From NCBI GenBank assembly GCA_034440575.1, contig JAOTOL010001498.1, positions 872,501 to 936,500 on the forward strand: a DNA stretch of 64,000 nucleotides, read 5' to 3'. The DNA comes from Imbricaverruca yamaguchii (taxonomy: Eukaryota > Arthropoda > Thecostraca > Neoverrucidae). Made by a program: the position numbers and the translations under genes. The notes below the pieces were generated by a model, which was not told the DNA's origin, searched no databases, and worked only from the letters and a program-made list of their open reading frames with translations. Shown here one piece after another: positions 44,501 through 56,557 of the stretch. Every line of letters begins with the position of its first letter. Position 1 is the first letter of the stretch.

Positions 44501-47500
44501 ATGACAATGTTCGTAACAACTCACAGCCTGTGAGTTGTTACATTCCATATCGGATATGGAATGTGACGGCGTCGTGACGATAGCTTCGTTAAAAAGCGTA
44601 GACACTGAAACTCGTTTTTTTGTCAAACCACGGATGTGCTTTCATAGCGATTGCATATTCCAAATACTTACATCAGCGGCTCAGTCAGACAGCATGGTGG
44701 GGTGGGGCCTAGAGGTTCTAGGGAATCTTAATCCGCACACTTCAGCAGATTTTCACACCCCCATGCACCCCATACGCCTGTAATGGGTGCAATCGATTTG
44801 TTGCCGGTGACCAAACCACAACCGAAAACAAGATATTGAGTTGAATTTTGTGGCTCATACAAACGGCATGGTGTTGTACCACACACATACGCAGGTTCCT
44901 ATTGTTTAAAAAAATCCTTTTTTGTGGGTATTATGCACAATATACCTGAAACGCTAAATTATGAGTCTTGCCTCGTGATGTGGTTTTGTTCGAACCTACA
45001 AGTTCATTCCGAGAGCCGTGACTTGAGTTTGCCCAATTTTGTATTCTGATATGATATCGTCTCGTATTTTATGTCGAGCGATGCGTGTTCAACTGTGCGA
45101 AGATATGCAAGTTTTCGACGCGTTTGCGCGCAGTTTTTTGCCTTCGTCCACAAGCATAAGTGGGTCAAAAGAAATTCCTCACCAAAGTGTGAAGGGTAAG
45201 CATTGCAAGTCCTCATTTCAATCGGAATACACTTCTCTATAGATATTCAAACTACTGCATGCATTTCCGGCTTTTCATATGCATGTGAGACAACGGTCTA
45301 ACCATGTCTTATGACATGGTTACCAAAGAGGGTGGTACAGCTGAACAAAAATTAATAGTTAATGGTATCGGCAACATCTACATGCTCTTGTGATTTTTCA
45401 TCCTCTCCCAATTTAGTTCGGGGTGGTAACAACAGTATCTTTGAACTTTCTTTTTCTGCAGGTGACACGCTGGTGTCGATGCTGCGTGCACTGGGGGAGT
45501 ACGAAAACATATTCGTGGACGGACCAGACACTAACATGATAAGTCCACACTATGCCGAAAAAGCACTACGCGTCAGAGGGGTAGATGTGTTGAAATGCAC
45601 GGATCTAAATATGGAAGAACTGCTCCCGTTCTGGGCAATATCTTTCACCATATTTGCTGAAAAGTTAACGTTCTCAAAGTGCAGGAATACGGCTATGTTC
45701 ATGTGCTTCCACGTGTGCAACACCGACAAGTTTAGCGGCAACAGACTGTCCTGCACGCCACGCCTGAAGGCTGTATTGAAAGCGTGTTCAGTTCCTGCCA
45801 TGATGTGATGTCCGCCGGCGTGAAGGAAATGCTATCACGGGCATTTGAGGCTCATCTGTGCCACGGACCACGAAGTTTGTTTTGACCATGAAATATAGTA
45901 TGTTTCCATTCATTTCGTGTTTAGTTTCATTTCGTAAAGTATGATGATTTGTCCAACAGTATAGTGTTCCTCCCGCATCGTCGGTGCCAGCATGGGATTT
46001 GGCAACTCGGCGTGTTGGAAATGTATGTACACGCTGTGTCTGTGTGCTCTCCAGGGTACGCGTACGCGTGCTATGCTGTCGTGTCTTGTGATAAATGTGA
46101 AAAATACATGTTTTGTATTGCTGATGGCATTTCTATGCTATGGTTGTCATGATGGATCTGATCAATGAAGTAATCTGGAAGGATCCACTGGTTACGAAGC
46201 TGCAGGACACAAGGTCTAGTCACGGCCACCAACAGAGTGTATACGAAATGTATTAAAAATGTTTGATGCTTCTGAGGATGCCATCATATGCTTTGGATTG
46301 TTCTTTGTTTGTATTATATTGTGTTCGTTGGTGGATTACAAATCAGTTCAAATATGAACAACTTAAGATCGACAATGTTTTGTATTAGGCGATTTCGAAG
46401 TGGTCCATTTATGAGCATCTCAAGTCGTTCATATTTGTATTTATCTTATTTGTCATCCGAAACAATCCAAAGTTAGTCGAAGGTAATTAAAGACAAACAT
46501 TTTGTGATAGCGTAATAATCAACGATCATGTGCAAGCAAAACGCTTGTGTACCCTCCAAGATGCATATTTGACTACCCTGGGAGTGTGTCAGAAAGCACA
46601 CTGCGAGTGTGCTTTCAAACACCAAAGTAGAGTGTTAACACATTCACAAAGCACATAACCTTTCTGTTTACACAGAGCGAAAGCACGCCGACAACGTGTT
46701 GTACTTAGTAATAACACACCTTCGTCGTGTTAGTACATTGTACAAGCACAATAATCGTGTGTAAAATAAGGAAATGGGCCGGATTTTACACACTAATATT
46801 GTGTTCTTAACACACTATATGTGTGTATTTCCGGCGTGTAACACACCGTCGGTGTGTTTTCCATATGTGTAAACACAGAATTCATGTGTTTCATGAATGT
46901 GTTAACACGCCATTTTTGTGTTTCAAAAATCGATCACAGTGTGCTTTTCGACACACACTAAAGGTAGACAAACTTGCAGCTTGCAGGGTACACAAGATTT
47001 GTGTGTTAACACATGTACCTCGTGTTATTGGCAGTGTTAACACAAAATACTTGTGTTCGATAGTTTTCAGTGTTGAACAAAGGTAAGCCTGTTGCTGATG
47101 CCAAAATAATTTGGCATCAGCCATGGTGAGTGTATAATTCAGTGCATTTGCCAACATTGCTATTAAACCAAAAATAATGGCAGAATGGGCACCCTCCAAA
47201 TCCATCCCAACTCTCATGCAAATCCTAGGCACGCCATTGGCGGGGGAGGGGCGGGGCTTACGCCAAAATCCTAAAGTTGTCCCCCCCAAACCGGTGGGCT
47301 AGATCCGCCAGTGCAAGAGCAGCTATCATTTTGTTAAATTTTCGGAGCGACGCATGCCTCTCCGACGTCAAATGCAAATTTATGCCCTGATGCTAATTTG
47401 TACCCACCCATAGTTGAATAGGGAGGTTCGAGAGGAGAATTTTCGCGCAACACCTTTTCATTGGAAAAGCGCAAATAATATATTAAAATGTACTACTGCC

Positions 47501-50500
47501 CTGCCAAGATATATACTGCCTACTCTCTTTGGGGTAGGTACCGCGTTCGGAATCAACTTTGAACATGAGGAGCAATGAAAAGCTATGAGGTGCATATAGA
47601 CAAAAATTGTGCAACATTTCCACATGTATTTTTGACGAAATAACCATTTAAACAGGCCTCTCAGTATATGGTACCATTGCTCTTGCTATGCACTGTACCT
47701 TGCAAGCTTCTTGCGACATTCCGAACTTGTGATGCAATCAAACCTGACTCGTGACACCCACCTACGAACCAGACAGTAAATACGTACACACATGGGCTCA
47801 GCAGGATCCAGGACCATCGACTTACGCGTGAACCAATTATGGGGAGAGTCCAAAAAACAGACACCATCTCACATACACCTTTTGACAGACACCGTCTCGC
47901 AGACATGGCCGACCTCGGCAACCGCTGGCTCAATCTTCATGAAACCTACACCAAGCGATCGGCGGTGTGCCAGAGGCGAGTGGTTTGGACATTCGTGACT
48001 TTGGGTCAGGCCAAAGATCACTAAATCGCCCCAAAACAAAATCTTTGGCTTACAGACATGGCCGACCTCGGCAACCGCTGGCTCAATCTTCATGAAACTT
48101 CACCAAATGATCGGCCGTGGCCAGAGGGGTGCGGTTTGGACTTTCGTGACCTTGGGTAAGGTAAAAGGACACCAAATCGTCCAAAAAAATGTCGGCTTAC
48201 AGACCCCCAGACGTCGCATGGCAGTGATACTCTAGTATTCGCCTTGCTTGTATGGTAACTGGTTGAAAGTCAAACAGCCCTTACTGCCCTTGTATTGGCC
48301 TAGGTGATACCTAACCAAACAGCAACAGCTTGCTACACAACGGTTCCAACAGCGACTGAAGCATACGCCGACGCGTGATTTTGCAAGATTCGTATCTGAC
48401 AGTATTTACGGACATCAGTGATGCACAACCGCCCAACGTCTTACCGCGCCTGGCCGGGTCATCGAGCTGGATGAGTCTGTCCAGCTCACTTCATCACGGG
48501 CCACAGACAGCTCATGATGGCAAGCTCAAACAGTTGCCGGAGTATCATGACTGGACAAATTGTCTGATCACATGGACTGGTCAACCAACTCTCGGAGGTC
48601 CTGCATAAGAGGACTAAGAAGTCACCTGGTGATGGCGCGAGGGTCACCCCTCCAGAAGAAGACACCTCGCAATGCGTGTTATGCGTGTATCTCGAGACCT
48701 CTCTTCACGTTACGTTACCGTCACCGGTCACGTTACCATGTAATTATTATGTAGCTCGGAGTGAGCCCGAGTTGAGCGGTAAGACGTAGGGCGGTTGTAT
48801 GCTACTGATGCCTGTAAATACTTTCAGATACGAATCTTGCGAAGCCACGTTGGCGTATGCTTCAGTTGGTGTTGAAACCGCTGTGTACCAAGTTGTTGCT
48901 GTTTGGTTGGCTATCGCACAGGCCAATACAAGGGCAGTAAGGGCTGTTCGACTTTCAACAAGTTATCGCACAAACGAGGAGAATGCTAGACTATCACTGT
49001 TATGCGATGTCTGGCGGTCTGTAAGCCAATACATTTGCTTTTCGGAGATTGTGTGACCTTTAACCTGACCCAAGGTCATGAAAGTCTAAACCTCACACCT
49101 CTGGAACACGGCAGATCGTTTGGTGAAAGTTTCATGAAGATCGAGCCGGCGGTTGCCGAGATCGGCCATATCTGCGAGATGGCGTATGTCGAACGGTGTA
49201 TGTGATATGGTGTCTTTTTTGGCCCTCCCACTCTGTGTGCCAGTGGGTCGCGTTATTGGCTGAAGATTACCCCATACACCTGGACAATGAAGACCGCCCT
49301 AATACCCCAGCCAACGTCGACTCAGCATGTGGTATCAAAGAAGTTGGCGCTGCTGCAGTTGGTGTTTTTCACAAAATGGAGTTGTCAAATCAGCAGAGCT
49401 GTTGAAGCGGCGAGACGGCCCACTCCCTGTCTCTGCCGTGTAAGCCGTTACCGTCAGAAATCCTTTCATGGTTATGGCCTTGATGTTTTCATCTTCTTTA
49501 ACTGGTTCTAGACTTCAAGGTCCGTTTTTACGGCGTGGTGCAGGCACTGTTTTATCCACATGTCTGGCTGCGATGCCGCGTCACCCTTTCCATGTAAAAA
49601 TTCGACGGGTGCGAATAATGTAACTCGCGCCTGCAGGCTGTCTACTGAATGATGCACTACCCAGTAGGAACGGCTGTCGTTCGCTCAGTGTCCCTCGTGG
49701 CGCCATAACACTGGCTCCAGTCATGTCTTTTAGATGAGTTGCGCCCCGTTTGTATGTTCCATGGAAGCTTCGCGGGTTAAAAAATGTTCGGGTGTTCGTC
49801 ATAGATTGTTCTGAGAGTAATATCGATAGAATTCCTCTCAGTATCCTACATATCTGTTCAGTGGCGTAGCCAATATTTTTTTAGGGGGATTCCGACGGAA
49901 AAAAAACGTTAAATGAAGAACGCCCCCGGCGGGCTTCGCGCACAAAAAAAGTCCTCTCAGTGATGAATTCTCACAATTTTTTGTTTCATCTCGTGCATTT
50001 TTGTGTTGGTAAGGGACGGGGAGGGCCCGCTCCCTTGGCTGCGCCTCTAACTGTCTTTGAAAATGAGCTTCACTGATTCTACATCGAGCTGGAGCTTTTC
50101 CTATTCTTGGTATCTATGCCAGTAACATGACTCCATGATCTATGAGCTGATAAACATGCACGCATTGGTACTCACGTGATATCCCGCCGCGTGTGCATGA
50201 CTGCTACATTAGGGAAGAACTCACCCAAAACAGAATGCTCAGGAGCCTGATAATATTTGTGCAATGAAGGCAATGACCGCCGGAATAACAGTGGCGGCGA
50301 GTCTTTGACAGCCAGAATAACCGTGGCGTTGAGTCTATGACCGCCGGAATAACAGTGGCGGTGAGTCTGTGACCGCCGGAATAACCATGGCGGTGAGTCT
50401 GTGACCCCCGGAATAACAGTGGCGGTGAGTCTGTGACCACCGGAATAACAGTGGCGGTGAGTCTGTGACCGCCGGAATAACTGTGGCGGCGAGTCTGTCA

Positions 50501-51721
50501 AAAACCCCGAAGTTGTTCAAATCCGAACTCTCAACACTGAGATGAGTAACTACAGCTGGATGGCAGGTGGAATCATTCCGCCCTTGTCTCTTACACACCA
50601 CAGGTCGTACCGGGTGTAATCACGATGTCTGCGGGCCGCGGAGGTCACGGACGGCGCGCCATTCACCCCGCCCCTCGTCGGGCCGCGGCATCCTCCCGAC
50701 AATACCGACCTTGGGACTGACCCCAAGACCGGACCTCGGACCGACCTGCGGACAGACCTCGGGACTGACTTCAGGACTGACCTCCGCACCGACCTGTGAG
50801 CTCACCTCTGGACTGAATTTAGGACCGACATTCGAGCTCACCTCCGGACTGGCTTCAGAATCATTGTCGATGCGATATTTTGTTTTAATATGTCTGAAGA
50901 TCCAACAGGAAGTATGGAGTGAAGTAGAATAGCCTTGCTCGGTAGTAGCAGACGGGCTGCTATGGCCACTGGCTACTGGTCCCAGTAATAGCGGCCCGAG
51001 CCGACTTTGATATGCACTCATGTGTGAGAGAGCCCGTACCGACTGGTGCAGTCAGCCGCCAGCTGACGCAAGAAGAGCTGTAGTCTGAGTCTGAAGATGA
51101 CAGGTGATTATGCCTTGCGAACATAAAGGACTCTGATGAAATATAAATATCTTATTGTGAAATAATAGTGACGGGTGTTTGTCAACTATCTGCTACAGAG
51201 TGACAGGCGAGTTCACTCGAGTGACTGGAAAATCGACCTCTGAGACTCTCAGGCTGTGCAGTTGTGGGGATCTCAAACCAGAAGCTCTCATATAGCCTGA
51301 GATCTAGGCTCTGAGGACAGAAGTTTTGATACTTCGTCACCGAGCCAGAGTGGCCAGAGGCTATGAGGCTCTGACAGCCTCGAGTGACCAGAGGATGTGA
51401 GGCTCTGACACTATCCACGTTTGCCACGGGAGCCATGAGAGCCTGAGTGGCCAGAGGCTGTGAGGCCCTGACCCCGGAAAGGCCCGACTGGCCAGAGGCT
51501 GTGAGGATCTGACCCCGGAGAGGCCCGAGTGGCCAGAGGCTGTGAGACCTTGATCCTAGAGAGGCACGAGTTGCCGGAGTGAGTGTCGGCGCTGTGTCGG
51601 CGCGGTGTCGGCGCGGTGTCGGCGCGGTGTCGGCGCCTCCGCTGCAGCTCACCGTTGGTGGTAGTGTGGCCGTCGTCAACAGCAGCAGACAGCCCAGCAG
51701 GAGCGCGCCGCCGGCAGCCAT
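40032..51721 (-). CDS. NPLP1: Neuropeptide-like precursor 1 (NPLP1) prohormone
   Basis: CDS join (minus): 51721-51653 and 41570-40032; 1608 nt, 535 residues. Exon 1 gives a signal peptide; exon 2 gives many short peptides of the NPLP1 type, [N/S/H]-[L/V]-x-S-[L/V/F]-[A/V]-[R/K], bounded by KR or RR. In order: HLGSVARLSAFRFLG, SLSSLARQGLLDGDLD, NLASLVRHTDLNKYNG, NLSSFVRQNGLSGRNG, HLASFVRQNALLHDNRN, NLASLVKQDGHFGGFRD, ILSSLAMERGILNKNRG, SLFSVARLGVYGTRHRD, GLSSVIRQSGGQTDED, SLSSAAPQSAMGDESA and HVASIARHGGWFSDGESR. The precursor is secreted and cut by prohormone convertases in neurons. The two exons agree in phase (0/0), but the pairing over a 10 kb intron is inference and extra exons are possible. 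It runs convergent to Cdk5. Confidence 0.85.
42357..43114 (+). repeat. Left arm of inverted repeat B
   Basis: Pairs with 43588-44364 in reverse complement from ATCGGCGCTGATGCGCTT through AAGCCGATTGCGCCAAGCCG-like sequence to TTTTCAGAGGCC. Identity by eye is about 80%. It lies in NPLP1 intron 1. Confidence 0.88.
43588..44364 (-). repeat. Right arm of inverted repeat B
   Basis: Reverse complement of 42357-43114, separated by a 473-bp spacer with no homology between the arms. The spacer has AT-rich DNA and a short TTAGG-like stretch. No transposase was seen, so it may be a foldback-type non-autonomous element. Confidence 0.88.
44513..44563. repeat. Two abutting perfect palindromes
   Basis: GTAACAACTCACAG, centre C, exact complement (44513-44541); then CATTCCATATC, centre G, exact complement (44541-44563). 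They share base 44541. Confidence 0.9.
45462..45808 (+). CDS. Candidate orphan exon, function unknown
   Basis: A good acceptor (AACTTTCTTTTTCTGCAG) precedes an open stretch GDTLVSMLRALGEYENIFVD, GPDTNMISPHYAEKALRV, then VDVLKCTDLNMEELLPFWAI, ending in a stop at 45806-45808. The residues look protein-like rather than repetitive, but no family is recognised and no partner exon was found. It lies opposite NPLP1 intron 1 and could be a decayed transposon ORF. Confidence 0.3.
46543..46996. mobile_element. TIR element built of short palindromes
   Basis: Ends CTTGTGTACCCT and AGGGTACACAAG begin imperfect inverted repeats of about 60 bp, both running inward to TCAGAAAGCACACT-like sequence. The interior is a series of small palindromes: ACACACTATATGTGTGT, AACACACCGTCGGTGTGTT, GTGTTAACAC and similar. 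No coding capacity. Confidence 0.7.
47846..48447 (+). repeat. Left arm of inverted repeat C
   Basis: Pairs in reverse complement with 48778-49232. It contains two tandem copies of a roughly 150-bp unit starting ACATGGCCGACCTCGGCAAC (47903 and 48057); the right arm has one. The inner end CACAACCGCCCAACGTCTTA pairs with TAAGACGTAGGGCGGTTGT. Confidence 0.85.
48778..49232 (-). repeat. Right arm of inverted repeat C
   Basis: Reverse complement of the left arm, about 80% by eye, e.g. GGCCAATACAAGGGCAGTAA shared exactly. The spacer is about 330 bp (48448-48777). No transposase seen. Confidence 0.85.
49858..50051. mobile_element. Small TIR element (CAGTGGCGTAGCC type MITE)
   Basis: Left end CAGTGGCGTAGCCAATA, right end TTGGCTGCGCCTCTAACTG, inverse of each other with small differences; about 195 bp, non-coding. 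Such ends are common in animal hAT-like MITEs. No clear target-site duplication. Confidence 0.6.
50282..50505. repeat. 32-bp minisatellite, seven units
   Basis: GGAATAACAGTGGCGGTGAG then TCTGTGACCGCC repeats with little change. Confidence 0.9.
50690..50870. repeat. Degenerate GGACTGACCTC repeat
   Basis: Short GACCTCGGACCGACCTG / GGACTGACTTCAGGACTG units of variable length. Confidence 0.7.
51350..51560. repeat. About 41-bp minisatellite downstream of NPLP1 exon 1
   Basis: GGCCAGAGGCTGTGAGGATC then TGACCCCGGAGAGGCCCGAG recurs about 41 bp apart (51449, 51490, 51531), with looser copies before. It lies just inside the intron and a GGCGCGGTGTC array follows at 51590-51630. Confidence 0.75.
51653..51721 (-). 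CDS. NPLP1: NPLP1 exon 1 (signal peptide), inferred link
   Basis: ATG in a strong context (GCCGCCATGG on minus) starts MAAGGALLLGCLLLLTTATL, then PPT, and ends exactly at a codon boundary with donor ACG|GTGAGC. This phase-0 donor fits the phase-0 acceptor at 41571. The surrounding 51600-51900 is CpG-rich and promoter-like. A link to a different gene's downstream exon cannot be excluded. Confidence 0.68.
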
Positions 51722-51999
51722 GGCGGCAGCGGAGCGGCCGCACGAGTGTCGATTGGCGCGACCGGCGGCGGCGGGAGCGGCGGCCGCGCCGAGCCGCGCG
51801 CCGGCCGTGCGCCAGGAGCGCCGCTGCCAGACCACGACCCTGACCAGCACACCGGCCCTCCCACCACGGAGCGACGTCAGGTAAACACAGCCGTGGTATG
51901 GCCACGTGCTATTGTGGCAGGTATATGCAATACTGAAGAAAAAACGAAGACGGTTATTGAAATATTTGGATATCATGGTAACAGAAATTGCGTTGAAGC

Positions 52000-54090
52000 C
52001 AATTGTTTGTCATGATGATGACCAAGGCAGGCTAATTGATTTACAGACTGTTTGAAGAACCGCATGTGATGGAAAAATGTCCGTTTCGTTCCAATTCAAA
52101 ACAGTGTATTGCCAAGAACGTTCATCAAATATACATGATATGGATGACATTCGGGAGTGGCGGTTTGGTGGATATCTTTATATATAGATACGTACATATA
52201 TATGCATATATATAACCCATGTGTTGCCGCTGATAATCTTGCAGGTTGGCAGCTTGATATTTCCGAGCCTTGATGGGCTGAGGCGTTTGCGGCGCTGCGC
52301 TCGTAGACATGCCATTTCATTAGAGCCAGCCATGTTCATTCGTTGCGACGTTGTACTCAAAGGCGGACGGGGGTTCCGCATCGATATGTGAGAGAAAGAT
52401 ACCGCAGATATACATTGCGAGAGATGCCGCAGCCAAGAACTGCGAGAGATACCGCCCTTCTGGCGAGAGGCAAACAGGAGCCCACCAATCTGGGGCAGAA
52501 GTAAGTGGACACTGTTATTATATGCCCTGATTACAGGTGGTCATTGTGTTATCAGATATTTGTGCTTCTGTGATGTACATTGATGTCGTTGCTTTCTTCA
52601 TTTTACTAATGTTTGTTTTGCTCATTCACAGTATTTACGTGACAAGAGGCGACAGGCTGGATGAGCCAATGTGTCAAGTTACGTGGTCTATCCCAATTCC
52701 AACCCATGTTTGTCGTTACACCATGCACTTCGACTGTGGTTCGACGACCAGGGAGATTAGCAAAACTACCAACTGTTGGGACCATACTAATGGGAATGGC
52801 TAATTTTCCTTCCTGTTCCACATTCATATATCGATGTCTTTCATCACTCACAGTGCAACACAAATTATCTAACGTCCAGCAGCACACCAACATTAGAACA
52901 ATGGAGCTTCAACGCTGACTTCAACCACAAAATAGACCGACTGAACGTACCGTGCCATGGTCGATGTCTGCCAGCATTTTTCAGATCAGTGTAAGGCGCC
53001 ATTAGGGGCAGAGTAACAAGCGATTGCAAGAGGCGAGTTGCTGGAACTCCTATGCTAGAGGAACAGGGTTAAACACTGTCATACCGTTATACCGTTAAGA
53101 AAGAAAGCGCTTAGACCGATCGGAACAGTGAGTGGCATTTGGTGGAAACCTACTTTTCGTGGCATCCAATTTTTTTAAAGAACTACAGGATGTTCAAAAA
53201 TGCTGGTAAAACATATTTGAATATTCTGCACAGTGCATTCAACTTTGGAATGTATATGCTGTATTTTGCCGAGGAGACAGATTGAGGAAGTGTCTCCGAT
53301 GTCATTTATGCATTTAAAAATAAACGGCTTCGGCAAACAATAGCTGTTCTTTTATGGAAATGAACCATTTTTACGACGGCGATGTACGTATCTCAAGCTC
53401 ACTAAATTATCTGTATCTAATTATCGCTAGATGTCCAGTTCGAACTAATATAAAAGTAGCAGTCAGGGACGTTGATACTTGAAAATTGTTGAGAACAGAA
53501 CAGAATGCATGTAAGCGATTGGCGGGCCCAAATGAATTTGGGGCATACGCCATTTGGCCCTTCTTTAAAAGTTCGACTCATTGGAGAGTGCTAAGCCAAC
53601 ATTGAGGAGGCACTTTCCCTCTCAAAAGTATGCAAAGTAACACACATGGTCGCATGGTATCACGGCCCCATTTCCTCATAGTTTATGACACAGTTCAGCG
53701 CGGCATCGTGCGTTAAGCTGACATTGATCACGCTATTGCCCGGCTTCAGGGCACGCCGGCCAGGTGGCATGACAACATAACCACGTGACCGGCCGACGAA
53801 TCCACCCATGTGGCTACCTGAGGTGCGGGCACAAACCCTCCCTTGAACAAAGACGCTGAGTAATTCAGATAAAATATTGCGATGGATCCGGAAAGAGTCA
53901 AAATAGACCAGCATAGCAGTTTCTGAGTGAACGCATTGAATCTTGAAACCCTGTGACAAGAAGGTATTCAGGCTTCAGAAGCGTGGCGTTCGGGCCGGAC
54001 TCGGTCAATCAGAAAACCTTTACCACAGGATAGACTCGATTAAGCCTCACTATTGGACTAAACAAAATTGGAAAAGAAATTGTTGAAAGG
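52000..54090. other. Intergenic stretch, no gene supported
   Basis: Contains short AT-rich tracts and ORFs under 100 residues (minus 53660-53959 with HMGGFVGRSRGYVVMPPGRR is the least repetitive) that match no family I recognise. Confidence 0.5.
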
Positions 54091-54289
54091 TTAATTATCC
54101 AATGAGGCGCCGGAGTATGGCGGTAATTTCCGTCGCATCTGGCGGTGACGCCGCCGCACCATACACGACCCAGCGCGCACTAGTTGGCTGGTATGATTTG
54201 TGCCATAAGTCATCAGCACGGCTGGCGGTTCGGACGGCTCGCTCAGATTGTGGGACGGGGTGGTAGGCTGGCCTGCCAGAGCAAGCTGT

Positions 54290-54600
54290 CGGCACAGCTT
54301 GACACGACAACCTGCCGGAGTATTGCGAAGGTCTCTCAGGCGTGCCAGGGCAGTCTGTCAAGGGGCAGTCTGCCAGGGGCAGTAGGCCAGGGGCAGTCGG
54401 AGGGGCAGTTTGGGGGAATCTGCCGGAGTATTGGGGCGGTCTCTCGAGCATGCCAGGGCAGTCTGCGGCAGTACTGGGGAGGTTTTTTTTTCAGGCATGC
54501 CAGGGCATTCTGCCGGTGCATTGGGAGGCCTCTCAGGCACGCTAGGGCGTCCTTACAGAGCAGTTTGCCAGAGGAGGCTTGCTGAGGAAGCTTGCTGAGG
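54290..54600. repeat. Degenerate GCCAGGGCAGTCTGCC repeat
   Basis: Variants of GCATGCCAGGGCAGTCTGCC and GTATTGGGGCGGTCTCTC alternate. A G-run follows at 54668-54684. Confidence 0.75.
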
Positions 54601-54849
54601 AAGCGTGGTCTGGTCAGCTGATGGCCCAGGACAATGTACCGTGCCGACGAGGCAGGCTGGTGGGGTTGGGGGGGGGGGGGGGGGGCTCCGCGGCAGCTGC
54701 TGCCACCGACCACGCCGGCCAGCACGGCCGCCGCTGGGGGCGCAGCTGACTGCGGGACAGCCGGCAGAAATGACTGCCGACGCGAGCTGCCGCACTGCGC
54801 CGCACTGCGCTACGGCATCGGATTGCCGGTGGACGTTGTAAATGACGTG

Positions 54850-56550
54850 CCGTAGTTTAATCCTGCAGAAATTTGGCGACCCGAGATGAAATTCCCGTCT
54901 GCTTGGCCAGATGGCGGAGCTGCAACGAAAAGGAAATAAGAAAGATTAACTGGTGAACTGGCTGCAATAAGATGCGCTGATATTCTGAATGCCAACATCA
55001 TGGTTAATTTTATAATATCATGCACGATTTAAGGAAGTCATTGTATGAGGGACACGCAAAGACTACAAAGGAAAACAGCAGTCACTATAATATGCATCAC
55101 ACGCAGCCTAGTAGGTGTGGTTGTGATATGCGAAAATGGGCATTTCCATGATAGCGGTATCCCAAGGGACGTTCATGAACTAAAGAGCAGATTGGGACTT
55201 TCCAAATGCAGTGATATTCTGAGATCCCTAGATTTTATTTGTATGGATAACTGCATTCAAATTGGTATGTATGTTCGCTAAGCGTATAAGCACGCGATAT
55301 ATGCGTAACTCGTCTTCAGTCGGTGACCTGTGCTATGCATGTGCTTTTCTATACGTGTAAAACGCTGTGAATTGTACGTATTAAAGTAAGGTTATTTTAC
55401 AAATGTCAATACTTGGATTACGAGAATCGCTCTGCATGTCAAACAACATTCAGGTTTAGTTTTCGCACATGCAGGGTTGGAAGATCCAGCTTGTTGTACA
55501 AGCTGGATAGTATGTACCGTACATACATGCGTTGTACATATAGCTGGGTCTACACAGTTGTACATGTCGCTAAAAGAAGCCATGGTAATAATTTGTCTGT
55601 CACGCTGGACTATTGAAACCCGAATAATTATCGCTATTTAACTGTTGGTTAATTGCACAATTATAAGTGCTGTGTTTTGAGGACCTTGTCAACATGTTTG
55701 AGTTGGAGCTATGCGATTGAGACATAGAGCCATTTAATTTATACCCGGGGTTTATCGTCAGTGTTGAAGTCCGCTTAGTCCTATCACCGTGCCCAGAAAG
55801 TTTGTCCCAGGCATGCGCGAAATATCCGATCAACCCGGAGTTGAAAAAATTTCCCTACATTATGTTGCGATATTCACATAATTATATTGCACTTAGATCC
55901 CCATCGCTATTACACCGATGTTGCTGCCCAGCACTGTGTTCTTGCTTATAAATTTCGACTAATATAAAATCAGGATCCCGGAATCGCAGAATTATTATCA
56001 CAGAATTCGGGACTGATTTCAATCCAAGATTCCGGGATCCAGATCTAGGGGTAGACATTCCTAACCCCATGAATGGCTACGGTAGCGACCAACCAACTCC
56101 CTTCTTCAATTGCTAACTTCCAGCGACTAAATAACGCACTTCCATTGTTGTTGGCCCTTTTTTCCTGGAAAAAGGACCTGGATGCACGCAAGCCGGTGTC
56201 TGGAAGGCATTCATTACTGATGCCATATATGGTGCGCATGTTACACACATTTTGTAGAAAGAACTAAGAAGCTTGGCTGATTCATTTTCCCAGCTGTATG
56301 TGTTTGCAGGCAGCAAGTGTGTGTGCGGATATGTCCTACATCTTCGCCAAAGTAGGAGAACGTTTCTGGTTAATCAGGTTAATAGTTAACAAAAACGCTA
56401 TCTGGACAGTGTCACTCATAAGAAGTGCAAAGAGTCGCATGGGGAGCCGAGTGGTCCCGACTTGACCTGACCTAACCTGATCCGCTGGCGATGGGAATGA
56501 AGTCGGAGTCGCGATTTCGAGCCCATGAATATCTGAGGCTATTTCTCGGC
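54850..56550. other. Intergenic stretch, nothing recognised
   Basis: AT-rich, short ORFs only. A 13-bp inverted pair GGATCCCGGAATC / GATTCCGGGATCC sits near 55973 and 56027. Confidence 0.5.
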
Positions 56551-56557
56551 AACTCTT

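Noticed and set aside
51182..51976. 264-residue minus ORF as a single-exon gene
   Set aside because: Only the first 23 codons from the ATG at 51721 look coding; after the GTGAGC donor it runs through minisatellites.
52537..52918. Short plus ORFs with a hydrophobic stretch (SDICASVMYIDVVAFFILLM)
   Set aside because: No family, no splice context, two overlapping frames of similar quality; too weak to call.
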